Shown: positions 18,237-26,064 of the stretch, in pieces
Position numbering within the stretch: the stretch's first letter is position 1
Layout of the letters: each line of letters opens with the position of its first letter
Source of the DNA: Vreelandella profundi
GTDB lineage: Bacteria > Pseudomonadota > Gammaproteobacteria > Pseudomonadales > Halomonadaceae
Assembly (NCBI RefSeq): GCF_019722725.1
Contig: NZ_CP077941.1
Span: 682,001-746,000 of the forward strand
Direction: 5' to 3'
DNA length: 64,000 nucleotides
Notes under the pieces: model-generated
What the model saw: the letters and a program-made list of their open reading frames with translations, nothing else
Database searches by the model: none
Told to the model about the DNA's origin: nothing
Program-made: the position numbers and the translations under genes

Positions 18237-18282
18237 TTGAGCCGAATACAAAGCATATTCGGCTCAAGATATGATTCGAATA
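18237..18282. promoter_or_regulatory. Orphan copy of the fic-type palindrome
   Basis: TTGAGCCGAATA (18237-18248) and TATTCGGCTCAA (18256-18267) are perfect 12-bp inverted arms around a seven-base loop. GATTCGAATA follows at 18273-18282 with the same spacing as in the element before fic at 11341-11385. No fic gene follows; the next gene on this strand starts at 19209. It could be a relic promoter of a lost fic copy or a remote binding site. Confidence 0.6.
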
Positions 18283-18305
18283 AGCCGTGTGCAGAGCCTG
18301 GCTCT

Positions 18306-18824
18306 CTAAGAGCTCTTTCCCCAAAGTGATGCCAGTGGCCCGCCTATCGGTGATTCTTTTGGTAAGGCTACGTAAGCCACCCGCGCTTGTGCAGCTGCTA
18401 GCTGTGCGGGGTCGCCGCGTTCTATTTCTGGATATTGTCCTGGTGGATAAGCGCCGACCATGCAGAAGTCGTTGTCCGACTCTACGCAGGCATGCGCAAT
18501 TCCTGCTGGCAGCACCAGCACATCGCCTGCGTAAAGCATCAGCTCGCTGCCGTTTGGGCCTCCCAATCTTGCCAGGGCCTGTCCACGAAAAATTCCCAAC
18601 ACCTCATGAGCCGTAGAGTGAAAGTGGTCAAAATCATACAGATGGTAGCGCCACGCAGGCGTCCAGCCGTGGCGCTCAAACATGGCTTCGAACGCATCGG
18701 CGCGTTCCTCTGCATCACTGATGTCGATAACCTGACGGTAAATCAACACCGGCAGAGGGGAGTTGGGAAAACCGTTTACTTTATCGTTGTCGAAATAGAG
18801 CGTTTCGGGCTGCGGGATAATCAA
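18306..18824 (-). CDS. Cupin-fold protein (YjlB-like)
   Basis: A small cupin of 172 residues. The metal-site motifs are visible as HFHSTAHEVLGIFRG and a second-motif region LYAGDVLVLPAGIAHACV, typical of YjlB-like cupins of unknown substrate. A GGAGG sequence at 18830-18834 on the minus strand is placed for a TTG start at 18822-18824; no ATG is near, so TTG is the probable start. It has no clear operon partner. Confidence 0.82.
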   Translation of the reverse strand: MIIPQPETLYFDNDKVNGFPNSPLPVLIYRQVIDISDAEERADAFEAMFERHGWTPAWRYHLYDFDHFHSTAHEVLGIFRGQALARLGGPNGSELMLYAGDVLVLPAGIAHACVESDNDFCMVGAYPPGQYPEIERGDPAQLAAAQARVAYVALPKESPIGGPLASLWGKSS

Positions 18825-19208
18825 TATGGCCTCCTTACCCTGAGTTAAGAGGTTGAGTCTGTGAATACTAAATTCAGCCTAGCAGCTTATGCAGTGCTGC
18901 TGCCCTTCACCGCTTGATTATGCTGGTCTATGGCTCTGATGTTGAGCGATGGGCAGTGAGGCGCGTTGAGGCATCTGGCTGATGTGGATTATTTTCAACA
19001 GGAGTTAAGGTTCAAGTCGTCCTCTGTTAGTAGCACAGTTATGATTTTTTATCTGTATGAATAAACAGCTTTGTGCTAAGTTTTATTTAATCTCTATTGT
19101 TAAGCGCGCTTAAGCATTGGGCCTGGCATTGAGGCCACATGTTGCTGAATTAAGTGATGCTTGCGTTGGAGGTGCAGAAAGCTTGATGTAAATCTGGGAG
19201 AAGCACTT
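18825..19208. other. Intergenic region before the RhuM-Fic gene
   Basis: Nothing coding is supported. The start codon choice at 19209 follows from GGGAGAAG a few bases upstream. AT-rich stretches near 19040-19100 could hold the promoter, but I cannot pick one. Confidence 0.5.
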
Positions 19209-20198
19209 ATGAACGACCAGCAAATACAGATATTCACTAGCGAAGACGGGCAAGCACACCTTGAGGTGACGCTGGAACAAGAGACCGTTTGGTTAAGCCA
19301 GGCACAGATGTGTGCATTATTTGGGCGCGAGCGTTCGGTCATTACGAAACACATTCGCAATGTTTTTAAAGAAGGGGAACTAGAGCGAAATTCAGTATGT
19401 GCAAAATTTGCACATACTGCTGAAGACGGCAAATCTTATCAGGTTGATCACTTCAATCTTGATGTCATAATTTCAGTTGGCTACCGCGTGAAATCTCCGC
19501 GAGGCGTACAGTTTCGCAAGTGGGCTACAGATGTGCTCAAACAATATTTGGTTCAAGGCTATACCTTAAACCAACGCCGTCTAACCGAGCGTGGCATAGA
19601 GTTTGAGCAGGCGGTGAGTTTGCTCAGCCGAACCCTGACCAATCAAGGCTTGGTTTCAGCAGAAGGCGAAGCGGTTGCCCGTGTGATTAGCGATTACGCT
19701 CGCTCTTGGAGCCTGCTGCAAGGTTACGACGAGCAGCAATTAGCCGAGCTAAATATCAAGCAGTCCGCTATGCACTCGCTAGGGTTGGAAGAGGCATTGA
19801 AAGCCATTGGTGAATTAAAGCAGACGCTAATCGCTAAGGGTGAAGCAACCGAGCTGTTTGGGCAGGTACGAGGCGATGGTTTGATATCTGCTTTGGCCAC
19901 TATCGAACAAGGCTTTGGCGATGAACTGTTTTACCCTAACGTAGCCACCCGAGGGGCGCACCTGCTTTATTTTATAATCAAGAATCACCCTCTTGCCGAT
20001 GGAAATAAGCGCTGTGGATCGTTCCTGTTTCTATGGTACTTACGCCGCAACGCAGCCTTACTAGCCCGACCCGTTGAGCAACTGATTAATGACAACACCC
20101 TGGTGGCGTTAGCGCTGTTAGTGGCTGAAAGTTTGCCTGATCAGAAAACGCTAATGATTCGCCTAATTGAGCATTTCATACTGCTGGAAGAAGAATGA
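19209..20198 (+). CDS. RhuM-Fic/Doc fusion protein
   Basis: A 329-residue protein with an N-terminal RhuM-type module (about 5-125: TVWLSQAQMCALFGRERSVI, HFNLDVIISVGYRVKS, GVQFRKWATDVLKQYLV) fused to a Fic/Doc domain whose active site HPLADGNKR is at 260-268. Doc-like enzymes with the DGNKR form can phosphorylate or AMPylate targets; which one applies here is unknown. No separate antitoxin gene is adjacent; the RhuM part may control it. The gene contains a 27-bp palindrome at 19393-19419. An in-frame start at 19161 lacks a ribosome site. Confidence 0.92.
   Translation: MNDQQIQIFTSEDGQAHLEVTLEQETVWLSQAQMCALFGRERSVITKHIRNVFKEGELERNSVCAKFAHTAEDGKSYQVDHFNLDVIISVGYRVKSPRGVQFRKWATDVLKQYLVQGYTLNQRRLTERGIEFEQAVSLLSRTLTNQGLVSAEGEAVARVISDYARSWSLLQGYDEQQLAELNIKQSAMHSLGLEEALKAIGELKQTLIAKGEATELFGQVRGDGLISALATIEQGFGDELFYPNVATRGAHLLYFIIKNHPLADGNKRCGSFLFLWYLRRNAALLARPVEQLINDNTLVALALLVAESLPDQKTLMIRLIEHFILLEEE
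19393..19419. repeat. 27-bp near-perfect palindrome inside the RhuM-Fic gene
   Basis: Arms CAGTATGTGCAAA and TTTGCACATACTG (13 bp each) flank a single A. It lies about 185 bp after the start codon and encodes part of SVCAKFAHTA, a conserved stretch of the family, so protein constraint could explain part of it. Confidence 0.85.
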
Positions 20199-20223
20199 AG
20201 CTATTGATACTGAGGTAGCAGCT

Positions 20224-20547
20224 ATGATCCAACTCCATGCCACTCGTAAGCTAAGTAAACGCTTACCCTTGAATAGTGACGGCCAGTTTGCCGTATCGCC
20301 ACGAACGGAATGGCTTTACCAGATCCCCTCGCTTAATATCAACCCACTAAGCGGCTGGCACGCGAACGTGGCTACACTACAGCGTCGCAATTGTGTCTTG
20401 CTGGTTCACGATGAAACATGCTTCCCGCTGGTATTGCCCGCGATTACCAAGCCTGATTTTTTTGAACTCAATGATCGTTTTGTCGATTGCCTTGATAGCG
20501 ACACTCGGTATCATATCGCTAAGGTTGTCTATCATTACGTCCTTTGA
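20224..20547 (+). CDS. DUF6933-like protein, probably 3'-truncated
   Basis: A 107-residue protein starting MIQLHATRKLSKRLP and containing SGWHANVATLQRRNCVLLVH, features of the DUF6933 family of unknown function. Relatives as I recall them are longer (about 150 residues), and this one ends abruptly at VVYHYVL, 12 bases before the MFS gene, so the 3' end may have been lost. GAGG lies about ten bases upstream. An in-frame start at 20167 overlaps the Fic gene and is less likely. Confidence 0.7.
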   Translation: MIQLHATRKLSKRLPLNSDGQFAVSPRTEWLYQIPSLNINPLSGWHANVATLQRRNCVLLVHDETCFPLVLPAITKPDFFELNDRFVDCLDSDTRYHIAKVVYHYVL

Positions 20548-20559
20548 CCGCGAGCTTCT

Positions 20560-21759
20560 ATGACCCAATCTAAAACGCCCTTCATTGTGGTGCTGAGCCT
20601 GGCGTTGACCATGATGCTGGGCCCGTTTTCCATGGATACGTATCTGCCGGCCTTTCCGGTCATCGGTGAATCGCTGGGTATTTCTCAGCAGGCGGTATCG
20701 CTAAGCGTTTCCGTGTATGTATTCGCGATGGCGTTGGGTCAGTTGATTGGCGGTGCGCTTTCAGACCGTTTCGGCCGACAGCGGGTGCTGATGAGCGGAC
20801 TGGCGATTTTTACGCTTTCAAGCATTGTCATCGGTATGGCGGATTCCTTGGACACCCTGCTCGGCGGGCGGGCCGTTCAGGCCCTTGGCGCCGGCTTTAC
20901 TCTGGTATCGGTACCGGCACTGGTGCGCGACCGTGTGGCGGGCCAAGACGCCGCGAAGCTATTCTCGATGATGGGCTTTATCATGGTGTTGGCGCCAGGC
21001 ATTGCCCCGAGCGTGGGCAGCGCGATTCTATCAATAGGCTCCTGGCACTATATCTTTTTCGCCTTGGCGATATATGCGTTGCTGCTGGTGCCGTTGCTGG
21101 TGCGGGTGCTGTTTACCGGCCCGGGCAAGGTGTCTCGAGTAAAAAGTCCGAAGATGAGCCTGCTGGCACGTTACAAACTGGTACTGTCGACAAAGCAGGC
21201 TCTGCCGTTCATCGTTTGGCAGGCCGCCTCTTTTTCTACCCTGATGATGTTCATCACCTATGCGTCATTTATCTACCAGGGACACTTCGGCCAGTCGCCC
21301 TCAAGCTTTTCGGTGCTGTTTGCGGCAAACATCATTGCAATGCTTATTTTCAATATTCTCAATCGTGTTCTACTTTCCAGGCTGCCGTCGCTACGTATTC
21401 TGCAGTTGGCGACGGGCTGTCAGGCAGTCGGCATACTATTGCTGCTGATGGCTGTCTTTATGGACTGGTCAATGTACGCTTTCCTGGCCGCCATGATGCT
21501 GACCATCGGCACGGTGGGGGCGATCTCGCCGAATATTCAGGCCTGCTTTTTGGAGTACTTTCCCACCAGTGGCGGAACGGCCGCCGCGCTTCTGGGTGCC
21601 GCCCAGTTCGGTGTCGCCGGGCTGCTGAGCGCGTTGTCCGCCATGTTGCCGCATTCGCTTGAAACGGTCATTCTGGCCATGGCCGCCTGTGGCTCGGTGG
21701 CATATTTGATGCTTGGCCGCTCTATCATCAAAGGGCGTGCCGCTGTCGAGGCGCCCTAG
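20560..21759 (+). CDS. Bcr/CflA family drug:proton antiporter
   Basis: A 12-helix major facilitator transporter of 399 residues of the Bcr/CflA branch, which exports drugs such as bicyclomycin or chloramphenicol using the proton gradient. The family opening MLGPFSMDTYLPAFP is at about 20-34 and motif A GGALSDRFGRQRV at about 66-78. It marks the return from the accessory region to ordinary chromosome. The substrate cannot be predicted. A bidirectional terminator follows. Confidence 0.93.
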   Translation: MTQSKTPFIVVLSLALTMMLGPFSMDTYLPAFPVIGESLGISQQAVSLSVSVYVFAMALGQLIGGALSDRFGRQRVLMSGLAIFTLSSIVIGMADSLDTLLGGRAVQALGAGFTLVSVPALVRDRVAGQDAAKLFSMMGFIMVLAPGIAPSVGSAILSIGSWHYIFFALAIYALLLVPLLVRVLFTGPGKVSRVKSPKMSLLARYKLVLSTKQALPFIVWQAASFSTLMMFITYASFIYQGHFGQSPSSFSVLFAANIIAMLIFNILNRVLLSRLPSLRILQLATGCQAVGILLLLMAVFMDWSMYAFLAAMMLTIGTVGAISPNIQACFLEYFPTSGGTAAALLGAAQFGVAGLLSALSAMLPHSLETVILAMAACGSVAYLMLGRSIIKGRAAVEAP

Positions 21760-21806
21760 GCCAGGCGACACGCTCTCATGTGTTTGGTTATTAAGGCCGC
21801 AAATGC

Positions 21807-21836
21807 AAACACCCCGCTTTTAACGGCGGGGTGTTT
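21807..21836. terminator. Bidirectional terminator
   Basis: AAACACCCCGC (21807-21817) and GCGGGGTGTTT (21826-21836) form an 11-bp stem with an eight-base loop, with A and T runs on both sides. It serves the convergent MFS and DUF1330 genes. Confidence 0.85.
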
Positions 21837-21841
21837 ACTCT

Positions 21842-22138
21842 TTACGCCTCTTCAATACCCTCAACAATAAACACGCGGTAATCAGCCCCTTGGAAGCGGT
21901 GCTTGCGGGCTTCCTGGTAGGCGTCGCTTTGGTACCAGGCGCGGGCGGCGGCCATGTCGGGGAAGCGCAGAATCACAGCACCTTCCATCGCGCTGCCTTC
22001 CATTACCTCAAAGTCGCCGTAGAAGGCGAGCGGCTGTGGGTCGTGGCCTTCGCGGGCCGCTTTGGCCTTTGTGGCGTATTGCTCCATTTCCTGAGCGTCG
22101 TGAGTGTGTTCTCGGGTGAGTACGACATAAGCGGGCAT
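21842..22138 (-). CDS. DUF1330 family protein
   Basis: A 98-residue ferredoxin-like dimeric alpha/beta-barrel protein. It begins MPAYVVLTREHTHDAQEME and has the family segment DMAAARAWYQSDAYQEARKHR. The biochemical role is unknown. It ends six bases before the shared terminator. Confidence 0.88.
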   Translation of the reverse strand: MPAYVVLTREHTHDAQEMEQYATKAKAAREGHDPQPLAFYGDFEVMEGSAMEGAVILRFPDMAAARAWYQSDAYQEARKHRFQGADYRVFIVEGIEEA

Positions 22139-22159
22139 TACATTATCCTTACGTAGCGG

Positions 22160-22669
22160 TTAGTGCTGCTCGGTTTCAGGCTCGATCACGATTTCTTGCT
22201 CTAGCCTCTTTTTCTCAAGCGTTGCTAAAGCAATTTGGTAGCAATCTTCTATATGACGGTTGCCAATGTACTTCATGGACGTAAAGCTAATACCGCCAGC
22301 CACTGCGCTGCCGATGAAGGGTACGAACTTGGTTGTCCCTTTTGCGACCATCTTAACGCCCATCTTTTGAAGCAGCGATAGAACCAGTTTTTTCGTGATG
22401 TACTTCCCGGCCATCTTGCTGCCTACATTGGAGATCGCCGTCATTACCATTATCTTGGATTCTGTATCCAAGTTTTCAATCTGTTCAGGCGTTAAACCAA
22501 ATTTATCATTAATTTTCGGAATCAGTCTTAATAGCAGCGTCACGTCCGACCCCAAATCCAGGCCTGGGATGGGAATGATAGCGGCGCCTGCGGAAAGCGT
22601 TGAGCTCTTCGTTACCATTGAGTAACACGACTTTTTAACTTTTTCGAGCTCGTCTAGTGATTCGATCAT
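22160..22669 (-). CDS. Hypothetical DUF697/EcsC-like membrane-associated protein
   Basis: A 169-residue protein with a Gly/Ala-rich amphipathic segment AGAAIIPIPGLDLGSDVTLL (about 28-47) followed by RLIPKINDKFGLTPEQI, a pattern shared by DUF697-type proteins linked to membranes and GTPases. A second hydrophobic stretch FVPFIGSAVAGGISF lies at about 116-130. The C-terminus is acidic. No function can be assigned. Confidence 0.7.
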   Translation of the reverse strand: MIESLDELEKVKKSCYSMVTKSSTLSAGAAIIPIPGLDLGSDVTLLLRLIPKINDKFGLTPEQIENLDTESKIMVMTAISNVGSKMAGKYITKKLVLSLLQKMGVKMVAKGTTKFVPFIGSAVAGGISFTSMKYIGNRHIEDCYQIALATLEKKRLEQEIVIEPETEQH

Positions 22670-22734
22670 ATAAGGCCCTCTGTAGAGAAACAGCGTTGAT
22701 GATCGCCCGCTACTGCGATTTTGTCTCAGTGGGA

Positions 22735-22762
22735 AAAGCGGCAGCCATATTGGCTGCCGTCT
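22735..22762. terminator. Terminator of the PQQ dehydrogenase operon
   Basis: A 21-bp palindrome at 22739-22759 (CGGCAGCCA and TGGCTGCCG around ATT) has GCTTTTCCC following on the minus strand and TCTTTTT on the plus strand, so it may work both ways. Confidence 0.8.
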
Positions 22763-22787
22763 TTTTCATCCCGCTAATAGAGTAGCG

Positions 22788-24092
22788 TTACTCATTACCG
22801 TCGTAGGTCACGCGCCAAATGGCATTGGTGAGATCGTCAGCGATGATCAGAGCGCCGTCTGGGTCAATGGTGACGCCCACTGGCCTACCGCGGGTTTGGC
22901 CGTCGTCAGTGAGAAACCCGGACACAAAGTCAATCGGGTCGCCACTCGGTTGGCCGTCGCTGAAGGGCACAAAGACCACCTTGTAGCCCACCGGGTCTGC
23001 GCTGTTCCAACTGCCGTGTTCGCCGACAAAGGCGCCTTCGGCAAATTCATCGCCCATTTCTGGGATGGAGAAGGTTACGCCAAGCGGCGCTCTATGCGAG
23101 CCAAGGCTGTAGTCCGGCGCAATCGCGGATGCAACTTTGTCAGGGTTTTGCGGCTGAACGCGGGTATCGACATTCTGCCCCCAATAGCTGTAAGGCCAGC
23201 CATAGAAACCGCCTTCCTGAATGGAGGTGAGGTAGTCAGGCACTAGGTCTGGGCCGAGTTCATCGCGCTCGTTCGCCACTGCCCAAAGTTGATTGGTTTC
23301 TGGCTGAATGGCCAGCGCCGTGGGGTTGCGCACGCCGGTGGCGTAAGCGCGATGGGCGCCGGTTCGCGCGTTAATTTCCCAGATTTCAGCGCGGTCGACC
23401 TCGGCTTCCATGCCTCGCTCGGTGATATTGCTATTGGAGCCAATGCCAACATAAAGAAAGCGCCCGTTAGCGCTGGCGGTCAGCGATTTGGTCCAATGGT
23501 GGTTGATCGCCGACGGAAGCAGCGTCACCACTTCCGGCGGGCCGCTGGCCTCGGTTTGACCTTCCTCGTAGTCGAAACGAACTAACGCATCTTGATTGGC
23601 GACGTAAAGGGTGTCACCCACCAGCGCGAGCCCGTAAGGCGCGTTGAGGTTCTCGGCAAACACCGTTTGCTCTTCATAGGTGCCGTCCCCATTAGCATCA
23701 CGCAGCAGCGTCAGCCGATTACCGCTCTCAACCGCGGTGGTGCCGCGTGCCTGAATCAATCCAGCGATAAAATCCTTCGGCCTTGATTTTGGAGCTTCGC
23801 CGCCGCCTTTGCCTTCTGCCACCAGAATGTCGCCATTAGGTAGCACGATGGTCTGGCGCGGTACTTTCAGATCGGTGGCAATCGCCGTGATTGAATAGCC
23901 TTCCGGAACGGTGGGCTGCTGATCGCCCCATTCTGCTTGTTCAGGTACGGTCATGCTAGGCAACAGCCCGCGCTGCGGCTCGGGTAGCGTCGGGTTAGCG
24001 CCATACGGCTGTTCCGATTGCGCGACGCTGCTGCCACTCGCTCCCAGTAACATCGAGAGCGTGCTGACATAAACGAGATTAGACACTTTCAT
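22788..24092 (-). CDS. Secreted PQQ-type sugar (sorbosone-like) dehydrogenase
   Basis: A periplasmic beta-propeller of the L-sorbosone/glucose dehydrogenase family, 434 residues. The signal peptide is about 1-24 (VSTLSMLLGASGSSVAQ). The propeller contains NLNAPYGLALVGDTLYVAN, GVRNPTALAIQPETNQLWA, GEHGSWNSADPVGYKV and the closing RGRPVGVTIDPDGALIIADD, all characteristic blades. The natural substrate is uncertain. Its ATG overlaps the stop of the membrane gene upstream (24089-24092), so they are translationally coupled. Confidence 0.88.
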   Translation of the reverse strand: MKVSNLVYVSTLSMLLGASGSSVAQSEQPYGANPTLPEPQRGLLPSMTVPEQAEWGDQQPTVPEGYSITAIATDLKVPRQTIVLPNGDILVAEGKGGGEAPKSRPKDFIAGLIQARGTTAVESGNRLTLLRDANGDGTYEEQTVFAENLNAPYGLALVGDTLYVANQDALVRFDYEEGQTEASGPPEVVTLLPSAINHHWTKSLTASANGRFLYVGIGSNSNITERGMEAEVDRAEIWEINARTGAHRAYATGVRNPTALAIQPETNQLWAVANERDELGPDLVPDYLTSIQEGGFYGWPYSYWGQNVDTRVQPQNPDKVASAIAPDYSLGSHRAPLGVTFSIPEMGDEFAEGAFVGEHGSWNSADPVGYKVVFVPFSDGQPSGDPIDFVSGFLTDDGQTRGRPVGVTIDPDGALIIADDLTNAIWRVTYDGNE

Positions 24093-24517
24093 GGTTTACC
24101 CTCGGCGCTGATACGTGAGAAACCAACCCAAGTCGCCGCGCAGGCCAGCACGGTAACAACGATCGAAAGAATTAAGCCGGTGGGCATCATGGCCCAGGCA
24201 TCTCGTGCATGAACCAGCGCGTTGATGAAGCCAACGAACCACGTGACCAACAGCAGGGCAACGTAAATCAGCGAAAGGCCACGGCGGCCATCAGCGCTGA
24301 ACAGGCCAATAAGAGCGGCGAGCAGCGCAAAGCCGTTGAAAACGAGCCCTCCTGCAATAAGCCAGGAAGAAAAGGTGCTCCACTGTATATGGAAGTTCGA
24401 TGAATAGGCGTAATCGCTCAGCGCGGCGCCCAGGAAAAGGGGAATCATCCCGGCAAGCAGTACGGCATGAAGCGGATGTAACCCGCGTCGATAAGTGCGG
24501 TCGGCGGTGGCTATCAC
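24089..24517 (-). CDS. DUF2231-like four-helix membrane protein
   Basis: A 142-residue inner-membrane protein with four hydrophobic helices. It begins RRGLHPLHAVLLAGMIPLFL, like DUF2231 proteins found next to sorbosone dehydrogenases. The GTG start at 24517 has AGGAGATT at a good distance upstream, which decides it. It precedes the dehydrogenase gene in a two-gene operon and may anchor it or carry electrons (inference). Confidence 0.82.
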   Translation of the reverse strand: MIATADRTYRRGLHPLHAVLLAGMIPLFLGAALSDYAYSSNFHIQWSTFSSWLIAGGLVFNGFALLAALIGLFSADGRRGLSLIYVALLLVTWFVGFINALVHARDAWAMMPTGLILSIVVTVLACAATWVGFSRISAEGKP

Positions 24518-24673
24518 GGCAATCTCCTTATGCTGATCAAGCTAATGGATTTACCTGAAATGCTGGCTGCTCGTGCCAAAACACGTCAGTGAACGACATC
24601 ATATTCGTTAGTGCGCAGTATAGTTGACGTGGCGCGTCTTGCCCAAGGTTGAAGCAATGCCGTGCCTTCAAGT

Positions 24674-24889
24674 TCACTGCTGGCGCAGCACTACCAAACC
24701 TGCCGTTAATATCATGCCCATTCCCAGCCAGGTCATGGCGTCAGGTATCTCGTTGAACAGCAGATATCCCCACGCGCTGTCACTGAGATGCTTAACCAGC
24801 GCATCGGTCAACGCGAGCAGAAAAACCGCCCCCACAATCAGCATGATTCTTTGTGGAATATTATCTTCTTTGGTTGTAGCAGGCTTCAT
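24674..24889 (-). pseudogene. EamA/DMT transporter with a large internal deletion
   Basis: The 71-residue frame joins a typical EamA N-terminus (MLIVGAVFLLALTDALVKHL) directly to the family's C-terminal helix (WGYLLFNEIPDAMTWLGMGM, then LVVLRQQ). About 200 residues and most of the ten helices are missing, so no transporter can form. The joint keeps the reading frame. Confidence 0.8.
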
Positions 24890-24898
24890 TGCAGCGCT

Positions 24899-25141
24899 GT
24901 CTTCGATAGCTACCCGTTGATGCTACAAGCCGCGGTCGCTGGGCATGGTATTGCCTTAGGGTGGCGGCGCACGACGCAGCGGCTGATTGATAATGGCGAA
25001 CTGATACGGCCTGTCGTTGAGAGCCTGCCTCAGCACAATGCTATCGCTCTATATACGCGTCATGGGGCGCCTCGTAACGCGGCTAGCGAAGCGTTATTAG
25101 GCTGGCTACGTGACGTGCTAAGGGATAAGTCGAAGGAGTGA
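24899..25141 (+). pseudogene. LysR-family regulator, C-terminal fragment
   Basis: About 80 codons match the end of a GcvA-like effector domain (FDSYPLMLQAAVAGHGIALG, then LPQHNAIALYTRHG). The DNA-binding half is missing. It begins ten bases from the EamA relic's start on the opposite strand, so one deletion may have removed parts of a divergent LysR-transporter pair. Confidence 0.8.
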
Positions 25142-25223
25142 TGCTGTCAACGTAGTGATAAGTGACTGTCTTTATCGCTTTAAGCGGCTGTCGCTGAGCT
25201 AGGCGGCGTTGCCCAAGCCTGGC

Positions 25224-25919
25224 TTACGGTTGGCCGTAAAGAATACGCGAGCGTGAGGCTTCTATGTGGTGGCCCATAGCGGCTCTTGCTTTTGCGTCGT
25301 CTCTGGAGCTAATCGCTTCAACGATGTCCGCGTGTTCCTGCTTCACCTGCTGGGAGTGCATTATTTTAGAAGCGTCAGGCGTTTGCTGCCCCCATTTGGC
25401 GGTGAATACCACGCCCGTTTGCAGGGCAAGCACCGAGCTCAGCAGAAACTTATTGCCAGACGTTTTGGCGATCTGTAGATGAAAGTCAAAATCCTCCTGT
25501 GTGCCCTGACCTCCGTTGCGAAAGACGTTACTCAATACGCGGCTTTTCTCTTCAATATGCTCAATGTCGCCTTGACTATGTTTCGATGCGGCCAGGGCCG
25601 CCGACTCTGTTTCTATTAATAAACGAAAATCAAACAGTGCGGTGAGATCGCTGACGTTATTGACGAAGTTTGGTGCGTCGAGTGCGGTCGTGGGCCGCCC
25701 TATTACAAATAGTCCGGCGCCTTGACGCGAGGTAACCAGGCCTTCCATTTTTAATCGGGCAATAACTTGCCTAATTGAACTGCGGCTTAGGTCATAGCGA
25801 AGGCTTAGCTCAGCCTCTGTGGGTAATCGCGAGCCGCGCAAATATTGTCCGCGAAGAATCCAATTGCACACGTCGTCATATAACACTTTAGTCTTTTCAA
25901 CTTTAGTCTTTGTTGTCAC
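25224..25919 (-). CDS. GntR-family regulator with FCD domain
   Basis: A 231-residue transcription factor. The winged helix at about 10-75 (GSRLPTEAELSLRYDLSRSS, then RQVIARLKMEGLVTSRQGAG) is followed by an FCD ligand domain with the metal-binding pattern FHLQIAKTSGNKFLL and QEHADIVEAISSRD, then a third His in MGHHIEA. Divergence from the TRAP-dehydratase operon makes it the likely repressor, with the sugar acid or its product as inducer. The start is GTG at 25919. Confidence 0.92.
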   Translation of the reverse strand: MTTKTKVEKTKVLYDDVCNWILRGQYLRGSRLPTEAELSLRYDLSRSSIRQVIARLKMEGLVTSRQGAGLFVIGRPTTALDAPNFVNNVSDLTALFDFRLLIETESAALAASKHSQGDIEHIEEKSRVLSNVFRNGGQGTQEDFDFHLQIAKTSGNKFLLSSVLALQTGVVFTAKWGQQTPDASKIMHSQQVKQEHADIVEAISSRDDAKARAAMGHHIEASRSRILYGQP

Positions 25920-26064
25920 GTTATAAAATCCTTAATTTTAGCCATTAAACTTTAAAAACAAAGGCTTGATGGATTTTTTTCCGGTTAAAGATAAACAAAT
26001 TGATAAAATTGCTGAGTCAACGTGTACTGTTCGCGGTGATTTAAGCCCTAACAAGGAGATAATA

